From assembly GCF_009730915.1 (NCBI RefSeq), contig NC_052496.1, positions 977,875-1,041,874 on the forward strand: 64,000 nt of DNA, read 5' to 3'. Of the stretch, positions 26,601 to 38,170 are shown in pieces. This stretch comes from Dioscorea cayenensis subsp. rotundata (lineage: Eukaryota; Streptophyta; Magnoliopsida; Dioscoreales; Dioscoreaceae). Made by a program: the position numbers and the translations under genes. Numbering within the stretch: the stretch's first letter is position 1; every line of letters begins with the position of its first letter. The notes beneath the pieces were generated by a model, which did no database searches, was not told the DNA's origin, and saw only the letters and a program-made list of their open reading frames with translations.

Positions 26601-29600
26601 TATAATTGAGCCTTCTAATCTAATTAATTTTAAATTTGAACTAAGAGAAAAATGAAGTGTAGACTTTTGGGAACCTGCCTTAACCGTTGATTTGTTGAGC
26701 TTCCAGTAATCAGTGTAGAAGCATCATGCACCATCCTTTATTTTCAGAAGCAGAATTAATAAGTTGAAAGAGTTTTGGCTTAGTTGGATCAAACCTTGCT
26801 TTAACATCTTGGCCACTTGTCTCTCAGTCTCTATCTTGTGGAAATAAGCATAGCTGTAAGGTATATTAATAGGGATGACCTTATTCTTCAACATAATTTA
26901 GTGGTCAAGCAATGGTAAGGACGTCAAATCAGCTCCTACATGTTACTTGGTCCTCTTGGCTACGTGGTTGTGATGCAATGATCATATGAAGCATTGGACT
27001 CATTCTTTGCATTTTTTTTTTCTCAAGACTATGCAGCTCTACCTGTTTTATCACAGGTTTTGCAGGTGCTAATAATACACAATCTTCTCCTCATTTTGGT
27101 AATCATCTGCATTTCTAAGTAATTAATCCTTACTACCCCAAGTGTTCTTAATCATTAGCTTCCCAATACTACATCCAATCTGAGTAGGGGTAGTGAGTAT
27201 AAATGTACATGCAACTAAACTCTTTGTGCTTGCATATGAACTTGAGGGTATAGTTCTACATGAGTCAATTTATCCCTGCTAGCTACCCCGTACGCCAAAG
27301 GGTTTAATTTTCCGGTTGTAATCCTAAACCATTGACAGTACAAGTACTAATAAAATTTGGGGTGGATCCACTATCAATCAGAGGAATGACCTCTTTTTTG
27401 TTGATGAGGCCTGGGAGCTCCATAATCCATTCCGTAGTCCACCTCTGCTGGACAAAGCGAGAATATTGATAGTGGGGTCAATTTCTTCCTCCTTGCATAG
27501 CTTCAATTATGGCTTGGAATCATTGCTCCATTGTCCAAGTAAATCACTTCTCCAAAACTTAGACTTCAAGGGTGTTTGGCTCCTAGCCTAAGGATGTGTC
27601 TTCCTCCTATAATTCATTCGTTGATTGTTGATTATTAATTGTTGATTGTTGATGTTAATGTTGAAAGCTGGTATATGGAAAAATCTACTCTTCACAAGGG
27701 ATTCTAAACTTAACAAGGCTCTCAAGGAAAGCACCAAAGTTGGAATCCCTTGTGAAGAACAGCCCAAGGTACAAACTCCAAAAAAGATTATGAAACAAAA
27801 CAACATCAATATAACTTTAGTGCTACTAGAATATATGCGACTACAATTACAATGGCATTGCTGAGAAGATTGAATGAGACACGTGACTTCTATTCTTTTA
27901 TCACCAAAGCTTTGCATGCAGATTCATCTGATTAGGATGCAAATTCTATGTAAATTCACCTTGATTTCTTCCCATGCATGCAATATTCATTAACTGGAAT
28001 TCCAACACTATAAAATTATTTGCTTCCTCTAATTAGGATCCCGACCAATATTATTTCTTTCCAACGTTGAAGATATCAATCATTATTATTTCTTGCCATG
28101 CGTAGTCTCTTCATCCAACCAATGGTCTCCTAAAGTCAAACCTTGTAAGTTGTAACAAGTGCTATTGTAGATTTTTTAACCACATTTAACAAGTTTACAA
28201 GAATGACTGATCCTTATCCTCCACAGTAGTTTAAAATAGCAACTTCTCCCACCTACTATAGAGGAAAGAGGATTGGAGGCTTAAATGCAAGCATCTCACA
28301 CCAAGAATCAAGATTATAAAATCCGTGATGGTTGTTAAGCATCATTCCTATCTTAAATCAACATTTTGCTTGACTAGGCATTTCTGATGTCAATGGACTA
28401 ATGTTCAGGGATGCATTCTTTACATGAAAGACACCCAAAAATTCCTAAATAGTAACCTTCTAACAGTTCACCAAGCCAGCATTTCAACTTTAGAGCATCC
28501 ATGAAGAAGAAACCAGAAGTATGAACTACATCCAATTTTAGTGAGTTAAAATCATCCTTTCAAACAAGAAAATAAAAACAATCCTATTTTCGCACTCCAA
28601 CAAACATAAGCACAGATATCTAAACTATTAAAATAACCAGCTTTATAGTTAGGCAAAGGAAATTAATCTAGAAGTTTTGACTAGTGGGGACAAGGCTCAT
28701 AATTGAAGCAATAAACCTTTGCTCATAATTGTGCACTAATTTAAACTTGTAAGTTGTTAGAAAATCTGACCTGAGATATTTTAAGTTTGAAGGTTGCACG
28801 TCCATGGCGAATCATAACTGGTCGCTCTGTAGATGGGAGTTCAGTTCCATCAAAACTTGTTAAAAGTGGAGCCTCTGCACCATCTCCAGACCTCTCTACT
28901 AATTCTCCATTGTCTGAATATACAAGCGAAGCAACAACCTGAAGGAAGCAAGAAGATGTTAGCAAGATAACAATTGAGCAATAACATCTACAACACGAAG
29001 AATATGCCCGGAAGAAAATATTGACCTCCATCTCTTTGTGAACAGACCGACCAAGAGCATCTAGCAAGACAACTTCAAGGGAGAAATTCCTGCGACACGA
29101 GGCCTGCACATAAATCATTAATTTGGAATGAAATCAATAACTTCAAAAAAAAAAAAAAATTCTGCTGAGCATTACTGATGAAATAGAAGAAGAGATCACA
29201 AAGCAAGCATTAACTTCCTCTGTTTTGGCTATAATGAATGCAAGAAATCAGAAAGGTATTATAATTTCACAATTGAGTAGATTTTTCTTTTCAAATAATG
29301 AAATATCACATCGAAGATCTGTCCATAGCTTGTAGCAGGTCTTTATTAAACAGAAACCTTAGTTTATGACAACCACACTTCTCAATCCTGCCATAGCAAG
29401 GATTGAACAATTTAATGGAACATATTCTACATGAAAATTAAATGCATGAGTTTGGTCATGAAGTAATAGGAGTTCATAAAATCTCAACTGACGCTAGTAA
29501 TTTCCATATGCAATCTCTAACAAATTTCTCCAACAGAAAGCAAACCACAAGTTTAGTGAGGTCCTTCTGGAATAATAAGATTTCAATACCTAAGATAAAT

Positions 29601-31326
29601 ACAAAGTTTCTGTGGAACAATCAACTATGTGAACTTCTTCATCAGCAAACACAAGTCTTTGGTCAATATCATATTCTATATTTCTCTGACAAGTGGGGAC
29701 TGTTTTAAAGAGATGATTAAGAGATGTTACAATCTAATATACATTTTGCTTATGGCTTTGCAAGAATTGATATTTTTAAATTCACCTGGAACAATTTCAT
29801 TGGTAATATGATTTACATTCCTCTTTACCATGCAGGCTTGTGTTCTCAAATAATTTATCTGATGCAAGAAATGCAGCACTTCTTAGGAACTGGAAACACA
29901 CTTGCCTTGCCACCAACAATACTCCAAACACCATCTCGAGCTTCTTCAACTTCGTCATGGGGGCACATGCCATCAATGGATAATTTTACTGGTGGATTCT
30001 GCCAGTATTTATGTCAGTATTAAGTATACTACCAGAACTTATACAGAAATAAAAAAGCCATTATCAACAAAGCTATGGACTTTATATGTCCAAAAATATC
30101 CTTTTGCAATGTGTACCTTCATGAAGTGATCAACTATTGATGATGACACAGGCAAAACTTGCACATTATAAACATAACCTTGAAGTTTTTCATCATTCCC
30201 ATCATTACCACTCAAACTTATTTTCTTCAAATCATCTTGGTCATGACCATCCTTCATTAAGGGATATAGGAGTTTCTCACCAACAAGGTTCCCATCAATG
30301 TAGAGGTGCATATAATCTGCGGTTATCTGAAATGAGAATAATAAGCCTAAGGTTGTCAGTAGTAATACGAACCACCATAGGGACTTGGAAATTCTTATAT
30401 TGCTGAGATAATTGCTTCAATAATGGTTACATTAATGGCACATAAAATCCTAGCAGAAAAAAGAAACATGTGCAATTTTTGTAACAGGAAAAAAGACTAG
30501 TCACAAAGATCATATAAGCAAAAGAACTGTCACATAAGCAATCAACCTGTTTGACTTTAGATCCACAAGAAATGTTTCACTATTACCTATAAGGCCCATA
30601 AAGCAAGTATCAATAAAATTTGATCAACTAGCTATGACAGTCTTAGCATGTGTTTATTTTAGTTTATTTGACCTTATCCTAGTTTAATTTGATTCATACT
30701 ATCCTCAAGATTAGTAGACATTTTAATGTCCGGAATAAGAATGCAGTTTTGCTGTAGGGTAAACAGAAATTTGAGTCTATAAAGTGCATACCTTGCATCC
30801 AATGTGAACCCATTTCTGAAGAGGGCATTCAGTCTCAGAAGAAATTTGTACCAGGTCAGTCCATGGGAAGGAATTCTCAGTAGGTGGACCTTCTTTATGC
30901 AACACCATCAAGGGAAAGGCCATAAGTTTGTTTTCTTCACTCAAAGCAAGAAAGGGGGCTTCACCTTCTCTTCCGAAACACATCTGCGTGATAAAAATGG
31001 AGGCAAAAAAAGATATTGCTTAATTTAATCAGCAGGAGAAGTCTGATGGACAAGCATCATCACATCATTTACAACAAGCAAAGGCCTTTCTTTTGCCTAA
31101 TAAGTACAAAAACAAGATTTCACAAAATAAATACAAGAACTACGAGAGTGAAGAAATTGATTTTCAATGATGACAATTAACATAACAGCGTCAAATTCAC
31201 CATGAAGGCATTGAGAAGTATTATACAAAGGAAACAAAAGACACATTCGAATTGCATTCCCAGCATGGAGCAATCTTAAAACGAGAGACTTAACCATCAC
31301 AAACACACAAAATCAAGAACTCAAAC

Positions 31327-31397
<71 letters not shown>

Positions 31398-31772
31398 ATG
31401 AAGGATCACATGAAAAGAAATCGTTAAAGTTCGAAAGCCGAGAATTCTTAGCAATAATAAAAAAAAAAACCATATACAAGAAAACCAACGACAAAGAGGA
31501 AATCAACAACTAAACAAATCATATCACGGTCAAGAAACCATCCGAAAGAGTAACAAGACACTAAGATGGTGCATCCTTGGAACAAAGAACTAAATAAGAC
31601 AAGTTACTGCTACTTGGCGAAGGATAAGAGAAGAAGGGCGGGTGGAGCCGGAGAAGTAGATCCAGAAGCAAAGGGCGAAGCCATTCTCCAGGTTAATGGC
31701 TTCCTGATCGAGGACCAAGCGAAGATCTTTGAGCTCAGAGTAATCTTCGACGCGGCATTCATCGTCCCCCAT
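23637..31772 (-). CDS. Plant SH2-domain protein (SHA/SHB-like), multi-exon
   Basis: The exon at 24569-24904 and its neighbours encode the linker plus SH2 module of the plant SHA/SHB family, a rare group distantly related to animal STATs. TGMFILRFPTS contains the arginine expected to contact phosphotyrosine, and WKCMSPKWIEGLITREEAE is the preceding linker. Upstream exons hold a concanavalin/LamG-like part (GFALCFWIYF near the start, YMHLYIDGNLVGEKL at about 30295), LEVVLLDALGRSVHKEMEV, ATFKLKISQ and FRVCFHTTHIQRYPFLEAFS (Rel/STAT-like DNA-binding style), then an acidic Ser-rich spacer. The start ATG is at 31772. The last exon reads NREMDSGLLQELLLQEQELS and stops at 23637. Large introns carry a LINE fragment (24040-24365) and a Ty3-type fossil. 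No break was seen in the coding exons, but not every splice site was traced. Molecular role in plants is poorly known. Confidence 0.85.
24040..24365 (+). mobile_element. LINE reverse-transcriptase fragment in an SH2-gene intron, antisense to the gene
   Basis: The plus strand reads FYWDFVKHPLFK, LPRAWGKTQVVLIFKKE and FKPISVCNVSYKIL, followed by a region like TNRLKRVIHKLAGFEQCSFI. These are the conserved early blocks of plant L1-type reverse transcriptase. Several in-frame stops interrupt them and both ends are missing. It lies in the last intron of the SH2-domain gene. Confidence 0.75.
26650..27560 (-). mobile_element. Ty3/Gypsy-type pol fossil inside an SH2-gene intron
   Basis: On the minus strand, separate stretches resemble the aspartic protease of Ty3/Gypsy elements (an IDSGST active-site string near 27375) and the start of the reverse transcriptase (near 26700-26850). 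The element is clearly broken and partial, with many breaks; no flanking LTRs were recognised and the ends are approximate. It has the same orientation as the host gene and lies in an intron of about 2.6 kb. Heavy decay suggests an old insertion. Confidence 0.65.
31328..31394. repeat. Long TA microsatellite in SH2-gene intron 1
   Basis: Over 30 consecutive TA units within the first intron of the SH2-domain gene. Likely highly variable in length. Confidence 0.92.
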
Positions 31773-33130
31773 CGCCGGCAGTGACGAGGGTTTTGGGTTT
31801 GGGGCTCCGACTCCGAGAGAAGGCTTCTTCTTGTTACTTGGCAGGCGCTAACGGTCTGCAGCCGCCTTCCGGACTTAAAAAGAGTAGCCTGTGAAGATCT
31901 TGACCATTCATTAATCGATTGGGATCGGTTCTCTTCATCCTGACTATCTGAGATGAACACGTTGCCAAGGAAAAGGCAAGTAGTAACTCACTGAATTCCT
32001 CTTTGTTTTTAATCTTACTTATAATTTTTTATTTTTTTTTCATTATCGATTGGTGAGAAGTGCCTCTATTAAAAAAAAATCAAAGATATACATAGAAATC
32101 GGAGATTAATCATCCAATCTATGAATTTTTAGCTAAAGATATGAAGATTAAGCTACAAGTTGAAGTCCACACTCAAGATCCACTGCATTATTGCTTCTAA
32201 TAAAATTTAAATTAGAAATCTTCTAAATATTTTACATGTTTGTCCTTCACTATAGCTTTAAACCATGAGTTCGGTTCTACTTCAATACATCTCCACTCCA
32301 TTATTTTTCAATATATATTTAGATGTTTAACATATATTATTTATGCATTTAATGATCAGAATTTTAACTTGGTTAATATCCTCTTTTAATGCGCTAAAAT
32401 CCAATCTAAATATTAAACAAACTCTTTTTTTTTAAATATATATATATTTATATTTTTTAAAAAATTTTAAAAATAAAATTTATTATTTTATGCATCAATA
32501 GAATCAATTTTCATTTAAAAACCTAAATTTTATTATTTTTTTCCTTATTCTAAAAATTGCATCAAATTTTCCTTTTTTATCAAAATTTTTATCATTCTTT
32601 TTATTTTTATATATAGAGATAAAATTTTATAATTTATTTTTCCCAAATAAATCAAAGAAGAACAAAAGGAGGTAAGTTAAAATATATTAAAAAAACTTAA
32701 GAATCATGTATATCTCCAAAAAAGTGACATTAATATTAAATAATACTATAATTTATTTCAAAAAAAAAAATACTATAATGATAGAAAGATATTAATTAAA
32801 TTTAAATTTAAACTATTAAAAACATAAATGATATATATCAAATATCTAAATATATATTGAAAAATAACATAGGAGAGATGTATTAGATCGAAACCGAACT
32901 CTTAAACCATAACATCGTTCACAAATCCTATTATGAAGTACTAGATAGTTTGTCACAGGGACAACTTGCAATTTTCATGCTCCTTAGATTGAAACCACAA
33001 AAATGAATCCAAATGAGTCGCTTTGTTTGTAGATTTGAGTTTGGAATTCACAGAGTTGTATGTATAATAACTATAAAAAGAACATTTCCTAACTTCAACG
33101 TCGATGCAGTGCTGTGTGTGAGAGGAAAAC
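31773..33130. promoter_or_regulatory. Bidirectional promoter spacer between the SH2 gene and the PPR gene
   Basis: The two genes diverge, so this 1.36-kb spacer must hold both promoters. It is very AT-rich apart from the first 200 bp next to the SH2-domain gene. Nearly half of it is a Mutator-type MITE (32267-32901). No specific factor site could be assigned with confidence. Confidence 0.6.
32258..32910. mobile_element. Mutator-type MITE (635 bp) with 9-bp target duplication
   Basis: The element runs from 32267 (GAGTTCGGTTCTACTTCAAT) to 32901, where its reverse complement begins GAGTTCGGTTTCGATCTAAT. The inverted repeats stay alignable for roughly 90 bp, including a shared TTTTTCAATATATATTTAGA. 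Directly outside, TTAAACCAT occurs at both 32258-32266 and 32902-32910. Long TIRs plus a perfect 9-bp duplication are the hallmark of the Mutator superfamily. It has no ORF and is therefore non-autonomous. It ends about 230 bp upstream of the PPR start codon. Confidence 0.9.
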
Positions 33131-34768
33131 ATGAGACTCGTGTTTCCGGTCATTGTTCACCGGGTCACTTTATTCTCGAAGAACAAACCTTTCTCAACCT
33201 GCCCAAGCATTCTCCTGCCCAATGACGCCGCCGACGCCGCTGCCATCGCCGCCATCCTCCTCCGCGCCACTGACGCTGACGCCGCCCTCGCCAACTCCCC
33301 CGTCACCCCCCGCCCATCCCTCATCGACGCCCTGCTCCGAGATTCCTCGGCAGAACTCTCCGCCGGGCCCCTCCTCTCCCTGGCCCGTTGGGCTGGCCCT
33401 TCCCTTTCCTCCTCCCAGCTTGCCTCCTTCGTCGATCTCCTCTCCCTTCGCCGCTCCTTCCACTCCGCCTGGTCCCTCCTCCTCCCCCACCCTCCCGGTC
33501 CTCACCTCATCCCCTCCTTCTCCTCCCTCATCCGCCGCTACTCCCGTGCAGCGATGCCTCACGCTGCCTTCCGTACATTCAATTACTCTCTGCGATCGAC
33601 GGCCGACTCCGACGACCTCTTCCTCGTCCTCCTCGATGCCCTCTGCAAAGAAGGCCATGTCCGCTCTGCCTCTGATCTCTTCACAGATAAGAAGACATCG
33701 TCCGTCGGCTGGGCACCTTCTGCTTCATTCTATAACGTCCTCCTCCACGGCTGGTTCCGCGCCCGCAAGCTCCGCAAGGCCGAACGCCTTTGGGAAGAGA
33801 TGCGCCGAGATGACGTCCCACCCACTGTCGTCACTTACGGTACTCTCATCGAAGGCCTCTGCCGCATGCGCCGCCCCGATCAAGCCCTCGTTCTCCTAGA
33901 CGAGATGAAACCCGCCTGCCTAGAGTCCAACCCTCTCCACGTCAACCCCATCATCGACTCCCTCGCTGAAGATGGGAGATTTAAGGACGCCTTGGGATTT
34001 CTGGAGAAGTTCCCTCTCTACGGCATTTCGCCGAACATCTCGACGTATAACTCCCTCGTCAAAGGATTTTGCAAGCACGGTGATCTGGTCGGCGCGAGCA
34101 ACACCCTTAAAACGATGATCGGTAGGGATGTTCTTCCGACCGCCACAACCTACAACTACTTTTTCAAGCATTTCTCCAAGTCTGGTAAAATCGAAGAAGG
34201 TATGAATCTCTACACTAAAATGATTCAGTCTGGGTATGCGCCAGACCGGCTGACTTACCAGCTATTGATCAAGATGTTGTGCGAGAAGCAGAGGTTGGAA
34301 TTGGCCGTGCAATTGATCAAAGAAATGAATATGAATGGCTTCGAATCAGACCTCGCTACCAGTACTATGCTTGTGCACTTGCTATGCAGGTTGCGAAGAT
34401 ACCAAGAGGCATGTGAGGTGTTTGAGGAAATGATCAAGAGAGGTGTTGTTCCCCAGTACATTACTTACCATAGGCTTGTGAAAGAATTGAAGAGATTAGA
34501 GATGGATGAATTGGTGAGGAAAGTGTCTGTTATGATGGATTCAGTGCCGCACTCTACCAAGTTGCCTGGTTCTTTCCGGGAGAAAGAAGGGGATGAGACC
34601 GTGAAACGGAGAAAGACTATAATGAAGAAGGCTCGAGCCATGTCTGATGTACTGAAGGATCAGAAAGATCCCGCAAAGCTCAGGAGCACAACAGAGAATT
34701 CTGTGCAGAGTGCGAAGAAATTGATAGTGGATATCAGAAAAAGGGCATCTGCAGTGCCAAATGACTAG
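33131..34768 (+). CDS. PPR protein, SOAR1-like (At5g11310 type), intronless
   Basis: 545 residues in one exon. P-class pentatricopeptide repeat protein; the Arabidopsis counterpart SOAR1 is an RNA-binding negative regulator of abscisic acid signalling. Visible repeats include SFYNVLLHGWFRARKLRKAE, TVVTYGTLIEGLCRMRRPDQ, ISTYNSLVKGFCKHGDLVGA, TTYNYFFKHFSKSGKIEEG and RLTYQLLIKMLCEKQRLELA. The C-terminal tail has the family-specific PHSTKLPGSFRE and KKARAMSDVLKDQKDPAKLR rather than E, DYW or SMR domains. The N-terminus (MRLVFPVIVHRVTLFSK) could act as a targeting signal; the family label mitochondrial is debated. The coding start is very C-rich and the 3' half is AT-rich. The ATG at 33131 gives a full-length protein. 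Orthology rests on the tail motifs. Confidence 0.9.
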   Translation: MRLVFPVIVHRVTLFSKNKPFSTCPSILLPNDAADAAAIAAILLRATDADAALANSPVTPRPSLIDALLRDSSAELSAGPLLSLARWAGPSLSSSQLASFVDLLSLRRSFHSAWSLLLPHPPGPHLIPSFSSLIRRYSRAAMPHAAFRTFNYSLRSTADSDDLFLVLLDALCKEGHVRSASDLFTDKKTSSVGWAPSASFYNVLLHGWFRARKLRKAERLWEEMRRDDVPPTVVTYGTLIEGLCRMRRPDQALVLLDEMKPACLESNPLHVNPIIDSLAEDGRFKDALGFLEKFPLYGISPNISTYNSLVKGFCKHGDLVGASNTLKTMIGRDVLPTATTYNYFFKHFSKSGKIEEGMNLYTKMIQSGYAPDRLTYQLLIKMLCEKQRLELAVQLIKEMNMNGFESDLATSTMLVHLLCRLRRYQEACEVFEEMIKRGVVPQYITYHRLVKELKRLEMDELVRKVSVMMDSVPHSTKLPGSFREKEGDETVKRRKTIMKKARAMSDVLKDQKDPAKLRSTTENSVQSAKKLIVDIRKRASAVPND

Positions 34769-35014
34769 ATTTCTTTTTGTGGATTGAGTGTTAGTGGGAG
34801 TTTGGTATGAGATTAGATTGCAGATAATTAATTCAAGCCTCAACCCACACTAGCATTCGGATGAAACGATGATTCTCAGGAGAGTGAACCAATTTAAGAA
34901 TCCTTCTAGTTGTTTATCAACAAGGTACATGCTTGTCATAATTATAAAAAAATAATGTATTTTGCTAGTATTAATCATTCTATATTCTTACAAATTCTGT
35001 ATTGTTGGTGTTCA

Positions 35015-35017
<3 letters not shown>

Positions 35018-35063
<46 letters not shown>
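35018..35063. repeat. TA microsatellite
   Basis: About 23 TA units downstream of the PPR gene. Confidence 0.9.
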
Positions 35064-35067
<4 letters not shown>

Positions 35068-35399
35068 GCTAAATTTCAAACATAATGCAGTTATCCTTGA
35101 CTATGTACTAGCTTATATTTGCAAGTTGATCTGCATCCTTACTGATTTGCATTACTTATTACCAGCGCCAGTGAATGCCTTGTTTGTTTTTTCTAATTTT
35201 TTTTTACCGCATTTGAGCTACCAATGTTGGTACTAATATATGTACTTCAAACTTTTTAACTATTGTAGAACTGAATTTGAATGAAAATGACAACTTTTTA
35301 TCAGCGAAAACATCCATGTAATAGGGCACTATACCGTCTTAAGGATTATATAAGATTTTATCCTTTTAAGTTAAAAAAGGTGGCTTTTGATAGAGTGTA

Positions 35400-36240
35400 A
35401 ATAAGCCTAACAAAGAAGCTTCTCGGGCCTATTTAGGAACTGATTTAGCTTGTAATTTTGTTCATTCGTTATCATTTTTTCTCATCTCCTCCAAATTCCT
35501 TGGACTCTTATAGGGCCCTTCACCGACATGGATCATGAAGCTGATAGGTGATCTTTAGACATTTGTAGAATAAATTGTCAAAATACATGATTATTGGCTG
35601 GAAATTTGTTCAGATCAGAAAAGGGCAGCAAATGAAAATTTCCAAACTGAAACGTCTCTGTTCAGTTTTTTTTAATATACTATAGTTCTAACTTCTAACT
35701 TACAATCTCATTGCAGGTTAGATGGATGCCTTCTGATGTGTTTATCTTGTTAGAGTTAGTTGTATGAATAAATTTGTTCCCCTCTATTTATCAAGTATTT
35801 TAGCAAGTCATTTGGTTCATTCACCATCATTTTTTTTTCTGACATCTTCCAATTTACTTGAGCTTTTATATAAGGCCTTTTTTGGCAACGAGGATCATGA
35901 CGGTGATAGGTGATGGTGCTCTGTAAAGTTGTAGACAATGGCTTGGCAGGATACACAATAGTGGTTGGAGAAGTGTTCAGATTAGGTAAGGGAAGCAATA
36001 TACATTTTCTTTGATTAAGATAAAACTAGGAACCGACAAGTCTTAGTAGCCTACTTAGGATAAAAGACAAGTTTCCTATTCTCTACTATCTCTGCAAGTA
36101 AATTTGGTATGTCCATGAATTAGTAACTGCACCCTTTGGAATAAGATATTTACGGAATCCACGTTAATAAATAGTGCCTTTAATGCCCATGTGAGAACTG
36201 ACTTTAATGTTCATATCACCAAGGAAATCTTGCTGAGGTG
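35400..36240. repeat. Block A, left copy of a segmental duplication
   Basis: Shares long stretches with 45780-46735, for example GACATGGATCATGAAGCTGA (near 35526 and 45861) and CTCTGCAAGTAAATTTGGTA (near 36091 and 46551). Within it, two related sub-units (about 35450-35650 and 35810-36000) repeat TTCA.TC.TTAT..TTTTT, GGATCATGA.G.TGATAGGTGA and AG.TCAGATTAG-type words, showing an older internal duplication. Confidence 0.8.
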
Positions 36241-36656
36241 CGGAGGCAGCCACGAAGGAAGAAGACAAATAGAATCAATAAGAAAAAGGTACAAGATTCA
36301 GATCTCCATGCTTGATTTTTTTTTTTTCTTGTAATTTGTGGTAAAAATTAATTAGTTTATTTATTTTATTTATTTATATATTTTGGGGAAAAGGACAGAT
36401 TTCTGCAGGCTGGGTCAGGCAAACTTCCATTAAATTTTGTTTCCCAAAGTATATGACAAATGACGAGAAGAGCACGTGAATGATGGGTCCGCAAACTTCA
36501 ATGCCCTCTGTGTTAAATGTTAATAATAAGATAGTCAATGCTGTTCATAGAGAAGTCATCATTTTATCTATGAATCTCTGGTGCTGAGTGATACACCTGG
36601 AATATATATCAGTCAGCAGTCAGCAGCCAGGATCCAAGTGTAGCTGCTGAAGAATC

Positions 36657-37799
36657 ATGTGCTCGGAGAACGTAGTGCGGGAGGTGCCGAAGATCGACTT
36701 CAGTGCACTGCATCCGGATCAGCCAGGAAGCAGAGGTTGGGCGGAGGTGAGGGCGCAGGTGGCCGAGGCACTGCGGACTTATGGGTGGTTTGAGGCCGTT
36801 TACGAGAAGGTGACACCTGAGCTGAAGGAGAAGGTGTTTGGCTCAGCTGTTAAGGAGCTGTTCAACTTGCCGCTCGAGGCCAAGCTTCGCAATGTCTCTG
36901 ACAAGCCTTTCCATGGATATCTTGGTCAAATCCCATTTCTCAGATATGAGAGCCTCGCCATCTTGCACCCTCATGAACCTGATGCCATTAAGGCTTTCAC
37001 TGATCTCTTGTGGCCTCAGGGGAGCTCCGACACCTTCTGGTACACTGGCTTCTTTGTGTTTATAAGATTACATGCATGATGCATCCTTTTTCTTTCTTTC
37101 TTTATTATGGTTATGATGAGTAAGCTATATATTTATGCAGTGAGCCTGTTTGTGGTTTCTCAAAATTGTTGGTTGAGCTGGACCAAATGGTGCGAATGAT
37201 GGTGCTGGAAAGCCTTGGAGTGGAGAAACACTATGATTCTCTGATGAAGACCAACAAGTTCTTGCTTCGTCTGTCAGAGTATCCTGCTCCTGAGGAGGAT
37301 GAGGAGAAGAAGAAGATGCTCGGGCTGGTGCCTCATCGCGATAAGAACACCTTGGCCATAGTGTGCCAGAACCAGGTGGATGGGCTTGATATGCAGACTC
37401 AGGATGGGAAATGGATCCCTGCCGTTCCATCCCCCTCTTCCGTCATTGTCATTGCTGGTGATACTCTCCGGGTATGTGTTGTTTGTTTCTTCTATATATA
37501 TATATATATATATGTCTACTAATAATAATAGGAGATAAGGTGTGCAGGCATGGACGAATGGGCAAATGTATTCACCTCTGCACACTGTCAATGTGGGAGG
37601 CAGCGTGACCAGATATTCGGCTATCCTGTTCTCACTGCCAGAGGATGAGCTTATGATAGAGCCATTGCCTGAGCTTGTGGATGAGACCCATCCTGCTCTG
37701 TTTAAGCCCTACACTTACAGTGAATATGTCCGCTTCTGCTTCTCAGAGGGAAGGGATGCAGAGTGTCAGCTTGACGCTTACTGCAGGATAGCACCATAG
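36657..37799 (+). CDS. 2-oxoglutarate/Fe(II)-dependent dioxygenase, AOP-like (cluster copy 1)
   Basis: Three exons (36657-37039, 37141-37471, 37548-37799) give 321 residues. The N-terminal DIOX_N half begins VPKIDFSALHPDQPGSRGW and includes PFHGYLGQIP. The jelly-roll half has the iron triad H193-x-D195 (GLVPHRDKNTL) and H250 (YSPLHTVNVGG), and the 2-oxoglutarate-binding R260-x-S262 (TRYSAILFSLP). The sequence style matches the plant AOP group, whose members modify glucosinolate side chains in Brassicales and oxidise other specialised metabolites or gibberellins elsewhere; the substrate cannot be read from sequence. Introns are short and GT-AG. It lies 6 kb upstream of copy 2, in the same orientation, and appears fully functional. 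Confidence 0.92.
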
Positions 37800-38170
37800 T
37801 TAATCCCCTTGAAGTTGATGCCAAGCATGTGATCTAGCTGTGCTCTCTCTCTTTGTTATCTTGGCAAATACTCTTTTGTGTTATCTTAAAAGACTGAGAT
37901 TGCCAATAAAACGCATTAATTTGTTGCTGCTGGTTTATCTGGTTTGTGTTGTATGTAGTCTAAACTGCAAGGTCTTGTGAGGTTTCATTTCAATTGAATC
38001 AAATCAAATGCAGTTGAATTCACAGTGGCAAATTGGGTGGTGAGCTCTATGATGCATTTATCCAACAAAATAAAATAAAAAGCATTTGTGACTACTGTAA
38101 TTAGCTCCCAGAACCAAATTGTGAAGTTTAGGACCTTCAGGTGGCAAAAGTAGTATTTCATCAGATTAAA
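37800..38170. repeat. Block B, duplicated 3' flank of dioxygenase copy 1
   Basis: The 3' flank shares GGTTTCATTTCAATTGAATC, ATGATGCATTTATCCAACAA and CCAAGATTTGACTTT with the region behind the copy 3 relic (about 47400-47770), and part of it with the flank of copy 2 (45590-45760). So the duplication unit extended well beyond the coding part. Confidence 0.8.

Larger units (their letters stand above)
34769..36656. other. Spacer upstream of dioxygenase copy 1, with duplicated blocks
   Basis: It contains the PPR 3' end, a TA run at 35018-35063, and from about 35400 to 36240 a block that is repeated at about 45780-46735 upstream of copy 3 (separate entry). Small plus-strand ORFs here include the TA run and are not genes. 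Promoter of dioxygenase copy 1 at the right; no specific element assigned. Confidence 0.6.

Noticed and set aside
33153-33899. 248-residue Pro/Ser-rich plus-strand ORF
   Set aside because: Out-of-frame shadow of the C-rich start of the PPR gene; the real frame carries PPR motifs throughout.
35018-35063. TA run as a boundary of a transposon
   Set aside because: Simple TA microsatellites are frequent in the window and no inverted repeats flank this one.
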